A DNA stretch of 64,000 nucleotides from Candidatus Eisenbacteria bacterium (GTDB taxonomy: Bacteria > Eisenbacteria > RBG-16-71-46 > CAIMUX01 > JAHJDP01): NCBI GenBank assembly GCA_018831195.1, contig JAHJDP010000065.1:62001-126000 (forward strand), given 5' to 3'. Positions 17,094 to 27,208 of the stretch are shown in pieces. Under the pieces are notes generated by a model. The model had not been told where the DNA came from, did no database searches, and worked only from the letters and a program-made list of their open reading frames with translations. Positions within the stretch are counted from its first letter, which is position 1. The number at the start of each line of letters is the position of its first letter. The position numbers and the translations under genes are program-made.

Positions 17094-17171
17094 TTTGTAC
17101 TAGTGATGTATACTTGAAATTTGTGCCTGCAATTTGTCTTTGAAAGGGTTCGTTGATTAGAGAGGTCTTGA

Positions 17172-18530
17172 ATGTTCAATATAATTCAGTATTTGTACCC
17201 AACCTCCCGGATGTTGAAACCCCGGGTTGTCGTTGTACTCTGTCTGTTTTTGGGGCTGTGTCTGATGACCCCCTCTTTTATGGGATGTGGGGGCGATAAG
17301 ACGTCTGAAACCAACGGAACAGATAGCACGCAGGCTTCAAGCGAGGCGGAGGCCGACACGACCGGTGACAGCGAATCGCTGCAAAAAAAGGAAAAGGAAA
17401 TCACCGTCGATGCGGGGGAGGTCCGGCGGGCTGAAATGGTCATACCGATCTATGCCGACGGTGTGATACGAACCCCCCGTTTTGTTGAGATTCGGACCAA
17501 AGTCGGCGGCGAATTGATCAAAATGCTCGTTCAAGATGGAGATCGCGTCAGAGCAGGCCAGCTCATCGGCAAGATTGATCAGCGCGAGTACTCAATCAAT
17601 CTAGATGAAAGCCGCTACAGCCGGTTTAAGGCCCTATCCTCAATTGCGGCGGAATCGGATACTTTTACAGTCAACAAACAGGCCCTCCAGGAATTCATTC
17701 GAGCAAGGGAAGAACTCGATAATCAATTCAACAACAAACAAATTTCCCAGGAGGAGTACCGCGTCCGCCGTTTTGAGCTTGAGGTCGAGGCTCTTCAAAA
17801 GGGTGCTTTCCGGCAGGAAGTCTTTGAACAGAGGACAGGTTTGGCCGAGGCGCGGCTTGCGGAGGAACGGGCAACGTTGAATCTTGAAAACACAGAGATA
17901 CGCGCCCCCTTCGACGGCGTGGTGCAAGGTCTATCCGTCGTTCTCGGTGAAATCGTAAGTGCCGGGACGCCCATATGTACAATTTATAACAATGATCGCT
18001 TGGAGGCTGTCGCGAATGTTCTCGAGGCCGATCTGGGCAATCTTGTCGAGGGGCGGCCGGCATTGCTTGTTATTCCAGCGACGGGAGACACTCTGCAGAC
18101 TCGAATCGCCGTCATCAGCCCCAATCTCGATGAGGCGAGCCGCACCTGCGAAGTGATTATACGATTTGATAACATCGGGGGCCGGCTCCGGCCCGGGATG
18201 TTTGTCAGGGCGCAAATCGCCGGCTGGATTCATCCCGACAAATTAATGGTCCCAAAGGAAGCCATACTGCTTCGGGACAATCGCCCCCTGGTCTTCAAGG
18301 TCATGGAGGATCGGGCTCAATGGCTCTATGTCGATACCGGTCTGGAAAACGACAGCTGGGTCGAAATCCTCAAAGTCCATAGTGGTGGTTCACTCGCACC
18401 CGGCGACCGCGTTGTCGTCAGTGATCATTTGACCCTCGCGCATGAGGCCAGAATCAAAATCCGCAAGACAAGACCGCCCAAAGACCGGTGGGATTTTGCG
18501 ATCGGCATGACGGAGCAACCCTCAAAATGA
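17172..18530 (+). CDS. RND efflux periplasmic adaptor (membrane fusion protein), probable lipoprotein
   Basis: 452 residues. A hydrophobic signal (about 19-37) ends in SFMGC, an acceptable lipobox, so Cys39 may be lipidated. The adaptor core follows: barrel-sandwich half (RTKVGGELIKMLVQDGDRV), a coiled-coil hairpin of about 100 residues, the second half (ENTEIRAPFDGVVQGLSVVL) and a beta-barrel (RPGMFVRAQIAGW). The protein links an inner-membrane RND pump to an outer-membrane channel. The stop overlaps the start of the first pump gene (ATGA), showing an operon. AGAGG precedes the ATG. No outer-membrane factor gene is nearby. Confidence 0.9.
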   Translation: MFNIIQYLYPTSRMLKPRVVVVLCLFLGLCLMTPSFMGCGGDKTSETNGTDSTQASSEAEADTTGDSESLQKKEKEITVDAGEVRRAEMVIPIYADGVIRTPRFVEIRTKVGGELIKMLVQDGDRVRAGQLIGKIDQREYSINLDESRYSRFKALSSIAAESDTFTVNKQALQEFIRAREELDNQFNNKQISQEEYRVRRFELEVEALQKGAFRQEVFEQRTGLAEARLAEERATLNLENTEIRAPFDGVVQGLSVVLGEIVSAGTPICTIYNNDRLEAVANVLEADLGNLVEGRPALLVIPATGDTLQTRIAVISPNLDEASRTCEVIIRFDNIGGRLRPGMFVRAQIAGWIHPDKLMVPKEAILLRDNRPLVFKVMEDRAQWLYVDTGLENDSWVEILKVHSGGSLAPGDRVVVSDHLTLAHEARIKIRKTRPPKDRWDFAIGMTEQPSK

Positions 18531-21500
18531 TTAAAGCAGCGGTAAATCGTCCGGTAGCCATTCTGATGCTATTTATCGGCTTGGTCCTTATCGGTTTCCT
18601 TTCCCTCCGACGACTTCCGGTTGATCTCCTCCCATCAATCAATTATCCCAATCTCACGGTCATCACGAATTATGAGGATACCCCCGCTGATGATTTGACG
18701 CGGTTGGTGACCCAGCCCCTCGAAGAGGTCATCACGGGTCTGGCCGGCGTGCGACGGGTCATTTCAAAAACGAGGGAAGGGGTTTCCACCATCACCGTGC
18801 AATACGAGTGGGGCACGGAGATGGATTTCGCCAACCTGCACCTGCGTGAAGCAATTGACCGCGTATCGTACAACGAAGATTTTCCGGATGACGCCGACCG
18901 CCCCTTGATCCTTCGATGGGATCCCAGCGCCAGACCGATCGCCATTCTCGTGCTTTCAGGAGATGGCGCCCTCGCCCGCATGACGGATTTCGCCCGCGAT
19001 GTTGTTAAACCGGCTATCGAGCAGATACAGGGCATCAGCCAGGCCGAAGTGATCGGCGGGGCGGAGCGGGAAATTCTTGTCCGGCCCAATTTCGAAAAGC
19101 TGAGATTGTACGGTATCACGATGGAGGACATCCGGAGGGCCCTTCAGATTTCCAATGTGAGTTTTCCCGGCGGCCGGATACGCCGGGGACCCTTGCATCT
19201 CCCGCTGCGAATTCTGGGTGAATTTGAAAATTTGGAGGAGATCGGCGAAACGGAAATCCCGACGGCCGGCCCGGGCGTGACGATAGGTGATGTGGCTGAG
19301 GTGGTGGACACAACAAAAGAACCTGAGGGGATGACCTTGATCTCGACCCATGAGGTTGTATCCCTTCATCTCTACAAAGAAGTCGGCGCCAATACGATAA
19401 AGTCAACGGAGGAAGTGGATAAGATCCTTGGAATTGTAAAGGACGAGTATCCCGACTTTGAATATCAATTTGTCTATCGCGATGCGGACTTTGTGAAAGA
19501 ATCATTCCGAGGGCTCCGGGATTCACTGCTCTATGGAGCGCTGCTGGCCTTCTTTGTGTTGTTTTTCTTTCTTATGGATGTTCGCAGCCCGATTGTTGTC
19601 GGATTGGCGATTCCTGTCTCGGTGTTCGCGACCTTCGCCTTTCTCTACTTTGCGAAGGTGAATCTGAATCTTATGTCATTGGGTGGATTGTCGTTGGCGG
19701 CTGGTATGCTTGTGGACAACTCAATTGTCGTACTGGAAAATATAAACCGGCATATCAAGGACCGGAAACCGGGTGTAAGCCTCACAGAGATCGCCATCAG
19801 GGGTACGCAAGAAGTCGCATCCCCCGTCATTGCCGCAACCCTGACAACGGTGGCCGTCTTTTTCCCCGTCATCTATGTTCCGGGAATCGCCGGGGAGTTC
19901 TTCAGGGATCAGGCGCTGACGGTCACCATCTCACTCCTTATTTCCATATTCGCCGCCTTGCTGCTGCAACCCATGCTGTCCGCCCGGATTTTATCCGACC
20001 AAATCGCACAGCCTCGGGGATTTTTTAAGGCGTCGGATGTGATGTTCCGAAGACTCATGAATATTTACCACACGGCTCTGGTCTGGGTTTTGTCTCATAA
20101 ACGGGGTTTTCTTGTCGTATTGATTCTCTGTATGATTGTTTCCGGCTGGATCGGCGTTCAGATGCGCAAGACATTTTTGCCCGAGCGGAATCGCGGCGAT
20201 TTTACAATAGCCCTTGAGCTTTCCGCTGGATCACCTTTGGAGCAGACTGAAGTCATTGCTGAGGAGATAGCCGGATTCCTCTCCAATATGAAAGAAGTTG
20301 ATACGGTCTACTCACAGGTCGGGGTTACGGAACGGACATTGGCGGCGCTCAAGGAGTATACCGCCGCCAATACAGCCAGGATTCGTGTTTTGCTGCATCC
20401 GCGCCGGGACAGCCGCCAAGAGATGGAGAGCGTCAAGGAACGATTAAAGGAATATCTCGAAGGTTTGGGCGGCGTACTCTATGTCTTCCGCGATGAGGGT
20501 ATCGGATTGCGCGAGATACTCGCCAGCGGGGAAACAGCGTTCACATTGGGGATTGTCGCCGATGATCCATCCGATGCATTGAATATGGCTGAGGGTCTTC
20601 TTCCCCGTCTCCGCCGGGTCGAGGGATTGACCGATGTGGAGATGGATCGGGTCCTGGGTAATCCTACCGTGGAGGTCTCGATCGATCGGGAGAAAGTTCT
20701 GCGGTTTGGATTGGAGCCGGATGTGCTGGCCCGTGAACTTCGAGCGCGAATTCAGGGTGTTGTCGCGACGACCTACAACGAGGTTGAGCAGAGAATTGAT
20801 ATCGCGGTGCGTTTGCCTTTGGATCAACGTCGCGATCTTGATGAGGTCTTGGCCTCGCCGGTGAGCGTAGCCGAAGGGAAGACGGTGCCGATCGGTTCTT
20901 TCATATTGTTGTCGGAAGATCGTCCGGTGCGGGAGGTTGTCCGTCACAACCAACGCCGGCAAATTACAATCAGCGGTGATGTCAGCGGCCGCCGGCTTTC
21001 GCAGATTTGGGAAGATGTGCATCTCATCATTAACAGCCTGAGTGTGCCGTCCGGCGTCAGTTTTATTTCGGGGGGTGAGCAGGAGGAAATCAACCGATCC
21101 TTCCGCGATCTGGGCTGGGCTTTGCTGTTGTCGGGTCTCTTGGTCTACATGATTTTGGCGGCGCAATTCGAATCGCTTCTTGACCCCCTGATTATTTCCG
21201 CGGTTCTTCCGATCGGCGTCATGGGGGCCGTTCTGACGCTCTTTCTCAGCGGGCATTCAATAAATGTCATTTCGCTTATCGGGTTGATCGCCCTGCTGGG
21301 TATCTCCGTCAACGACGCCATTGTCAAAGTCGCGACGATACGCAGGCTGCGTGAGGACGGGATGCCGGGCCGCGAGGCGATTCTTGAGGCAAGCCGGCTC
21401 AGGTTCCGGCCGATTCTCATGACGACCCTGACGACTGTCCTGGCGATGGTGCCCATGGCGATCGGTATCGGGACAGGAGAGCAGATACAGAGGCCTTTGG

Positions 21501-21640
21501 CCATAACCATCATCGGCGGTTTGAGTCTGGCGACCATCCTAACGCTTTTCCTGACACCCGTAGCGTACGAGGGATTGCATCAGCGGATAGACCGCGCCTA
21601 TGACAAATCAACGGCCGGTTCGAAGGGTAAAGAAAAATAG
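18527..21640 (+). CDS. RND family efflux transporter, pump 1
   Basis: 1037 residues from the ATG at 18527, which overlaps the adaptor stop as ATGA; a longer in-frame start at 18488 is rejected. It has the RND plan: first membrane helix (NRPVAILMLFIGLVLIGFL), porter loop, helices 2-6, second loop, helices 8-12. The proton-relay Asp in helix 4 is present (AAGMLVDNSIVVLENI). Sequence style is that of AcrB/MdtB-like multidrug pumps (LPVDLLPSINYPNLTV). It probably forms a complex with the adjacent adaptor and pump 2, since heteromeric MdtBC-type pumps use two RND subunits with one adaptor. The substrate is not predictable. Confidence 0.92.
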   Translation: MIKAAVNRPVAILMLFIGLVLIGFLSLRRLPVDLLPSINYPNLTVITNYEDTPADDLTRLVTQPLEEVITGLAGVRRVISKTREGVSTITVQYEWGTEMDFANLHLREAIDRVSYNEDFPDDADRPLILRWDPSARPIAILVLSGDGALARMTDFARDVVKPAIEQIQGISQAEVIGGAEREILVRPNFEKLRLYGITMEDIRRALQISNVSFPGGRIRRGPLHLPLRILGEFENLEEIGETEIPTAGPGVTIGDVAEVVDTTKEPEGMTLISTHEVVSLHLYKEVGANTIKSTEEVDKILGIVKDEYPDFEYQFVYRDADFVKESFRGLRDSLLYGALLAFFVLFFFLMDVRSPIVVGLAIPVSVFATFAFLYFAKVNLNLMSLGGLSLAAGMLVDNSIVVLENINRHIKDRKPGVSLTEIAIRGTQEVASPVIAATLTTVAVFFPVIYVPGIAGEFFRDQALTVTISLLISIFAALLLQPMLSARILSDQIAQPRGFFKASDVMFRRLMNIYHTALVWVLSHKRGFLVVLILCMIVSGWIGVQMRKTFLPERNRGDFTIALELSAGSPLEQTEVIAEEIAGFLSNMKEVDTVYSQVGVTERTLAALKEYTAANTARIRVLLHPRRDSRQEMESVKERLKEYLEGLGGVLYVFRDEGIGLREILASGETAFTLGIVADDPSDALNMAEGLLPRLRRVEGLTDVEMDRVLGNPTVEVSIDREKVLRFGLEPDVLARELRARIQGVVATTYNEVEQRIDIAVRLPLDQRRDLDEVLASPVSVAEGKTVPIGSFILLSEDRPVREVVRHNQRRQITISGDVSGRRLSQIWEDVHLIINSLSVPSGVSFISGGEQEEINRSFRDLGWALLLSGLLVYMILAAQFESLLDPLIISAVLPIGVMGAVLTLFLSGHSINVISLIGLIALLGISVNDAIVKVATIRRLREDGMPGREAILEASRLRFRPILMTTLTTVLAMVPMAIGIGTGEQIQRPLAITIIGGLSLATILTLFLTPVAYEGLHQRIDRAYDKSTAGSKGKEK

Positions 21641-21663
21641 GAGCCGGGGGCTGGAGGTGACGC

Positions 21664-24600
21664 ATGATACGGTTTTTTATCAACCATCCCGTCGCTACCT
21701 GGATGCTCTTCGCGGCGCTGATGATATGCGGCGCCTACGCATTGCCGCGCTTGAACATCGAAGCGATGCCGGAGACGGAATTGCCTTCATTGACCATACA
21801 CACTCGATGGAACGGCGCCTCCCCCAGCGCCGTCCAGCGATCCATTACGATTCCGATAGAAGAAGCGGCCCGCAAGGTGCATGGTATCGAGGAACTCACC
21901 TCAAGGTCATCTCCCGGCCGCAGCCAGGTTACGGTATCTTTTAGACGTGATACAAATTTGGAATTCGCCCGGCTTGAAATTTCAGAACAACTCGGTGCTG
22001 TGCGCCGCAACCTACCATCGACAGCAGGGCAGCCGGTCATTGAACCCTACGTTCCAGAAGAGTTTCGAACCGAGGATTTCTTCACTTTCAGTCTGATATC
22101 AACGCTCACAACGAATCAGTTGAGGGAGGAAGCCGAGGCTTGGCTTGTTCCCCGCCTCTTGTCGATTCAGGGCGTGGCCGATGCAGAGATGCAGGGCGGT
22201 TCCCGGCCGCTTGTAAAGGTGCTTCTCGATTTGGAGCTGATGGAACGCTATAATCTGACGGCAGATGGAGTGTACAGCCGGATCGAGGCGCTCGATGATA
22301 TTCTTCCGGCCGGAGCGATAAGGCGCTCGGGGCTGGAGCTCAGTGTCAGTGTTAAAGATTCAATCACACTGGCGCGACTCAGCCGGACCACCTTGCGCAC
22401 CATCCGCGGCCAGCCGATCACCCTGACCCACATAGCTGAGATAACGCCGAGTTTCGAGGATCCGGCTTATTTTGTGCGCATCAACGGCAAGAATGTTATA
22501 CAGGCGGTTGTCGCAAAGCGGAGTGGACAAAACGCCGTGAGTGTGAGCCGGCGTCTAAGAAGTGCGTTGCCCGATATCGAAAAGGAGCTGCCCTTTCCCG
22601 TGACCTTCGAGATCGATGAGGATCAAGGAAAGGCACTGGAGGGCAAGCTTCATGAGCTGGTCTATCGGTCATTGATTATTTTGGGGCTGCTCTTTGTCCT
22701 GCTGGCGATAGCCCTTCGCCGAGTTCGTTTGACGGCAATCGTCATCTTCTCGATTCTTCTCGCTATTGTGATTTGCCTCTCGCTCTTCTACTTCTTCGGC
22801 ATCTCTGTCAATTTCATCACCATCAGCGGATTGACGGTCTGTTTCGGCATGCTTCTGGACAACAGCATTTTGGTGCTGGACGCCATTCACCGGCGTCTCG
22901 CCGGACTGACCAACGGCAAGAATGCACGGGAGGCTCTGGTCAGCGGAACACGCGAGGTCGCGTTTCCAATACTCGCCACGACATTGACAACGGTCGTAGC
23001 GTTTCTTTCTTTTATTTTCCTATCCGGCCGGCTTTCCCTTTACTATGTACCCCTTGCCGTGAGCATCGGCATCGCGATGCTGGCGTCGATCTTTGTAGCC
23101 TTCTGCTGGATTCCTGTGGCTCTGAGGAATGAAGCTCAAAAAGAGATCGGCAAGGCGGGCGGCCCTTCTCCGGAGTCCGAGAGCGGCGGCGGACGTCTAT
23201 TGTTGCGTTGGTGTGTCGGTGTGCTCGGTCTGTCGGTCATCGGCTGTGTGATTTTCGCGATCCTGAAAGATGTCGGAACGTTGATTGATCATTGGGCCTG
23301 GTGTGCCGGAATCCTCGGTGTTTTATTCATTGTCGGCGCCTTCGTCAGCTACGTGGAAAAAATCACCGCTTTTCACCTGCGGTTCTGGTGGTATCCCATT
23401 GTTTTGATGCTCGGTCTTTTTGCCGGGGGTTACTATATCTTTAGAAACGAAATCCATCAGGGCGGTTTCTGGCGGCAGGGCGAGGAAGAACAACTGGGTG
23501 CCTATATCGAGCGTCCGGTCGGCACGGATGTTCTTCTTTCTTCCGAAACCATGAAGTTGTTCGAGGCCGAGTTGCTTCCCGTGCCTGAAGGGGTGCACAT
23601 GAAATCGTGGAGTTGGGAGAACCGCGGCTATCTGGAAGTTAAATTCGAGCCGGAACTCCTTCGGTCTGAATACCCCGAGCTGTTCCGTAACAGGCTGATC
23701 CTGCTCGCCGAGGAGCTGGGCGGCATGTTCATATGGATTGACGGGTTTGGAGATCCATATCTGAAAGGTGGTCGAGGGGGGGGGCTTGGCAATTCCCGGA
23801 TCAAGATCACCGGGTATAACAGCAAGGTCCTGGATCAGATTTGTGACGGAGCCATGACGCGCTTGAATCAAAACCGCCGTGTGCGCAACATCCGGATTGC
23901 CAGCGGCGACCGGTTTGACCGGGCCGCCGCGGATGAATCGGTGATTTTCATTCACCGGGACCGCCTCGTCGCCTATCACCTCAGCGTTGGAGAAGTCCTG
24001 GGCTATCTGCGCCGGCTCCTCGGAATCGAGACTCCGTGGCACATGATCGTCGGCGGAAAAGATCAGCGGCTGATGCTGTCCTTCTCCGATGCCGAAAATA
24101 TCCAATATGAGCAGGTTATCGGCAAAACGATGACGACACCGAACGGGGAAAAAGTCCGGCTGGCGGATCTCATTACCCTCGAAATGCGGCCCGTCATCGG
24201 ATCGATCAACCGCGAAGATCAAAAATACTCGCGCATGCTCAATTGGGAATACATTGGAACAGATAGGATGCGGCAGCATTACATTAACGATATTCTCGAT
24301 GGCATCGAGCTTCCTTATGGTTATACATCGGAAGATGTCTCCGGTGTCAGGATGACCGAGGAGGAAGAAGAGCAGATGCGGACGGTTCTAATATTGACGC
24401 TTGTCTTTATTTTTATGACGCTCGCGGCTCTCTTTGAAAGTGTTACACTGCCGATGCTTGTCATTATTTCGATACCGATGGCCCTCACGGGCGTGGTCGG
24501 GCTTTTCTGGATCACCGATTCTACATTTGACTCATCCGCAAAGATTGGTCTTGTCTTGCTTTTCGGCATCGTGGTCAACAATGCTATCCTGCTGATCAAT

Positions 24601-25050
24601 CGATTCAGACTTCAGCTCCGCGAGTTGGTGGAAGAGAAAGGGTATGGTCCGGATCTGGTTCCCGCGAAAAACAGGCTTGGAGCCGTCGATCTATGGCGGC
24701 TGCCGGCCGTTGAGCGAAAAGAGCTGCTGCGCCGGGCCATCTGTGACGGCACGCGGATTCAACTGCGGTCAATCCTCCTAACAAGCGGCACCACCATTGC
24801 GGGTTTGCTGCCATTATTGATAAAGATCACTGATACGTCGGAAGGCAAAGATATTTGGGAAAATCTTGCGCTCTCCTCCATCGGTGGATTAACCAGCAGC
24901 ACCGTCCTGATCATCAGTGCGATCCCCGCCATTTACTGGGTTATGTCCCGGTTTGGATGGGTCGTTATCCGGCTTTGGCACAGAGTCCGCAAAAAGGCAC
25001 TTCCAGAGGCGCCATCGGCGGAACCTGAACCGGATTCGGTGACCGGGTAA
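21664..25050 (+). CDS. RND family efflux transporter, pump 2, with two extra membrane helices
   Basis: 1128 residues; GGAGG at 21653-21657 precedes the ATG. The canonical RND order is visible with the helix-4 Asp (CFGMLLDNSILVLDAI). After helix 6 and a polar linker (near 487-510), two additional hydrophobic segments occur (RWCVGVLGLSVIGCVIFAIL and WCAGILGVLFIVGAFVSYV, roughly 512-565). The usual helix 7 follows (FWWYPIVLMLGLFAGGYYIF). This predicts 14 rather than 12 helices. It follows pump 1 by 23 bases and is expected to be co-expressed. It converges with the S9 peptidase gene with 13 bases between the stops. Confidence 0.9.
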   Translation: MIRFFINHPVATWMLFAALMICGAYALPRLNIEAMPETELPSLTIHTRWNGASPSAVQRSITIPIEEAARKVHGIEELTSRSSPGRSQVTVSFRRDTNLEFARLEISEQLGAVRRNLPSTAGQPVIEPYVPEEFRTEDFFTFSLISTLTTNQLREEAEAWLVPRLLSIQGVADAEMQGGSRPLVKVLLDLELMERYNLTADGVYSRIEALDDILPAGAIRRSGLELSVSVKDSITLARLSRTTLRTIRGQPITLTHIAEITPSFEDPAYFVRINGKNVIQAVVAKRSGQNAVSVSRRLRSALPDIEKELPFPVTFEIDEDQGKALEGKLHELVYRSLIILGLLFVLLAIALRRVRLTAIVIFSILLAIVICLSLFYFFGISVNFITISGLTVCFGMLLDNSILVLDAIHRRLAGLTNGKNAREALVSGTREVAFPILATTLTTVVAFLSFIFLSGRLSLYYVPLAVSIGIAMLASIFVAFCWIPVALRNEAQKEIGKAGGPSPESESGGGRLLLRWCVGVLGLSVIGCVIFAILKDVGTLIDHWAWCAGILGVLFIVGAFVSYVEKITAFHLRFWWYPIVLMLGLFAGGYYIFRNEIHQGGFWRQGEEEQLGAYIERPVGTDVLLSSETMKLFEAELLPVPEGVHMKSWSWENRGYLEVKFEPELLRSEYPELFRNRLILLAEELGGMFIWIDGFGDPYLKGGRGGGLGNSRIKITGYNSKVLDQICDGAMTRLNQNRRVRNIRIASGDRFDRAAADESVIFIHRDRLVAYHLSVGEVLGYLRRLLGIETPWHMIVGGKDQRLMLSFSDAENIQYEQVIGKTMTTPNGEKVRLADLITLEMRPVIGSINREDQKYSRMLNWEYIGTDRMRQHYINDILDGIELPYGYTSEDVSGVRMTEEEEEQMRTVLILTLVFIFMTLAALFESVTLPMLVIISIPMALTGVVGLFWITDSTFDSSAKIGLVLLFGIVVNNAILLINRFRLQLRELVEEKGYGPDLVPAKNRLGAVDLWRLPAVERKELLRRAICDGTRIQLRSILLTSGTTIAGLLPLLIKITDTSEGKDIWENLALSSIGGLTSSTVLIISAIPAIYWVMSRFGWVVIRLWHRVRKKALPEAPSAEPEPDSVTG

Positions 25051-25063
25051 AAAGCGGGTTCCC

Positions 25064-26980
25064 CTATTTGTGCGGCTCCACACGGCCGCCAAGGTGTTTG
25101 CCGAGGAATTCCTCCATAGCCCGGTAGAATTCGAATCGATTCTCCTCGTTCATGAAGCCGTGGCCTTCATTGTCTTTTAGCATATATGGCACATCGATGC
25201 CTTTGGCTTTGAGGGCTTCAACAATCTGATCGGCCTCGGCCTTCTTTGCTCTCGGATCATTGACCCCCTGCGCGACAAAGAGAGGGGCTTTGATCTCATC
25301 GGCGTGGAAAAGGGGTGAGGCCCCTTCCAATAACTCCTTGTCTTTTTCGGGATCCCCGATCATCTCATAGAACATTTGGCGTCCCAGTTCCCAATAAGGT
25401 GGGATGGAACTGAGTGTTGTGAAGAGATTGGACAAGCCGGCCATGCTGACACCGCAGGCATAAAGATCGGGTGTAAAGGCCAGACCGGCGAGCGCGGCAT
25501 ATCCACCGTAGGATGTGCCATAAATACCGATCCGGGTGGGATCCGCGATCCCTTGATCTATTAGATATTGGACACCGTCGGTGATATCGTCCTGCATTGT
25601 CAGGCCCCACTGTTTGAAACTCGCGGTCCAGAATGCTTTTCCATATCCCGTGGATCCGCGGAAATTCATTTGAAGTACGGCATATCCGCGGTTAACTAAA
25701 AATTGCAGTTCCGGATTGAATCCCCACCGATCACGGGCATGCGGTCCGCCGTGCGGATATACAACCACCGGCAGGTTTTTGGGTTCTTTCCAGCTCGGAA
25801 TTGTCAGATAGCCGTGAATCGTCAGGCCGTCGCGGGACTTATACGAGATAGGTTCCATCGAACCCATCTCCTTCTCATTAAGCCACGGACTTATATCGAC
25901 AAGCTTTTGAAAGTCACCTGAGGAGCGGTTATAAAAGTAGTAGGCGCCGATTGATTTGTCGCTGTAGGTCCGGACCAGAACCTTTGTCTCGTCTTTGCTC
26001 GCGCTTACAACATTGACTTCGTATCCGGGCAGCTTGGCTTCCAGCGTCTCTTGCAGTTCACGCCGATCATCATCAAGAAAATGGAAATGGCGTTTTTCGG
26101 TAGTATATGTGGCGGCGGTGATGACCTTGCGCGCCTTGGAGTGCATCAGGTAGTCGACATCAACATCCGGGTTCTCATAGATGAGATCCAAAGGCTTTGC
26201 ATTGGCAATGTCGTAGCTGAAGATGGCTGACTTGTCCCTGTCGATATTGGAGCGCACATAGAGATTCTTGTTGTCAAAGGTAAAAAAGAGGGGGGCGATC
26301 GTATCCTTGAAATTCGTTGTGACGGCTACATGGAATGGATCGGATTCTGTCTCCCGGTAAAGGATGCTCTCATTCACGCCGTCGGAGGTCGTTGCAACTC
26401 GAACCTTTCCTTCATGATCGGTGAGCCATAAGGAGATATTGCCGGGGTTTTCGGCGGCGAGGGCCATATCGCCCGTATTGATGTTTATCCGGTATACATC
26501 AAAGACCCTGGGATTCCGGCGATTCATGGAGATGAGCATCTCATCATCGATATCTTCCAGTTCGTCGACAATGCTCACCCTGACATTTTCAAAGGGTGTC
26601 AAGTCTTTTGGATTTGAGCCGTCGATATCCACCGCATAGGCGCGGAAATTTTCATCTCCCCCGGTATCCTGTATGAAGATGATCCGGGAATTATTGGCCC
26701 AAGCATATCCCATGATGTCGCGGGCCGTGGCTTCGGTGATGCGTGTTATCTCTTCAGATCCGATCTTCTGGATATGTACATTCATCCGGTTTTCCCAGGG
26801 CATGAGAAAGGCGAGATGCGCCCCATCGGGTGAAAGTTGGAAACGCGCCTTTTGAGGATTCCTGAAGAAATCCTCCATAGGAATCAGCCGGACTTCTTTG
26901 TCGATCGTTTGGGTCGCGCATCCCATGATCCCCAGGAAAAGGATACTAAGTAGTCCGCAGAATATTATTCTTCGCAACAT
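25064..26980 (-). CDS. exported S9-family prolyl oligopeptidase-like peptidase, lipoprotein
   Basis: 638 residues. The N-terminus has a lipoprotein signal (LFLGIMGCATQ, lipid Cys about 21). A beta-propeller-like region fills the first 350 residues (blade motifs such as FFTFDNKNLYVRSNIDRDKS), and an alpha/beta hydrolase domain follows. The catalytic serine is in GIYGTSYGGYAAL (about residue 490), with aspartate in GVNDPRAKKAE and histidine in NEGHGFMNEEN. The family cleaves short peptides (dipeptidyl- or acylaminoacyl-peptidase type). It is transcribed divergently from the OPT transporter, which fits joint use in extracytoplasmic peptide degradation and uptake. Confidence 0.9.
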   Translation of the reverse strand: MLRRIIFCGLLSILFLGIMGCATQTIDKEVRLIPMEDFFRNPQKARFQLSPDGAHLAFLMPWENRMNVHIQKIGSEEITRITEATARDIMGYAWANNSRIIFIQDTGGDENFRAYAVDIDGSNPKDLTPFENVRVSIVDELEDIDDEMLISMNRRNPRVFDVYRININTGDMALAAENPGNISLWLTDHEGKVRVATTSDGVNESILYRETESDPFHVAVTTNFKDTIAPLFFTFDNKNLYVRSNIDRDKSAIFSYDIANAKPLDLIYENPDVDVDYLMHSKARKVITAATYTTEKRHFHFLDDDRRELQETLEAKLPGYEVNVVSASKDETKVLVRTYSDKSIGAYYFYNRSSGDFQKLVDISPWLNEKEMGSMEPISYKSRDGLTIHGYLTIPSWKEPKNLPVVVYPHGGPHARDRWGFNPELQFLVNRGYAVLQMNFRGSTGYGKAFWTASFKQWGLTMQDDITDGVQYLIDQGIADPTRIGIYGTSYGGYAALAGLAFTPDLYACGVSMAGLSNLFTTLSSIPPYWELGRQMFYEMIGDPEKDKELLEGASPLFHADEIKAPLFVAQGVNDPRAKKAEADQIVEALKAKGIDVPYMLKDNEGHGFMNEENRFEFYRAMEEFLGKHLGGRVEPHK

Positions 26981-27141
26981 TGAATGGCCTCCTCATCGAT
27001 TTGGAACAGTGGAACTCTATGAGAGCCTACCACGATTGCCGCGGGGCGCCAATTAATTGTGTGTCATGCAGACCCCACTCGTTTAATAGGTTATCGGCTA
27101 TCGAGATGGATCCAGCCCTTGCCGGGCGGCCTGAACATTTC

Positions 27142-27170
27142 TTGACGAAGTCCGAGCGGCGGTGTTTATT
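27142..27170 (+). promoter_or_regulatory. candidate sigma-70 promoter for the OPT transporter gene
   Basis: TTGACG (27142-27147) is followed by a 17-base spacer and TTTATT (27165-27170), matching consensus at 5/6 and 4/6 positions. It lies 39 bases before the start codon, inside the 228-base divergent region between the S9 peptidase and OPT genes. Confidence 0.4.
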
Positions 27171-27208
27171 CACTTCAGATCCATTGTTTTCTATTCCCGG
27201 GGGGGGCT

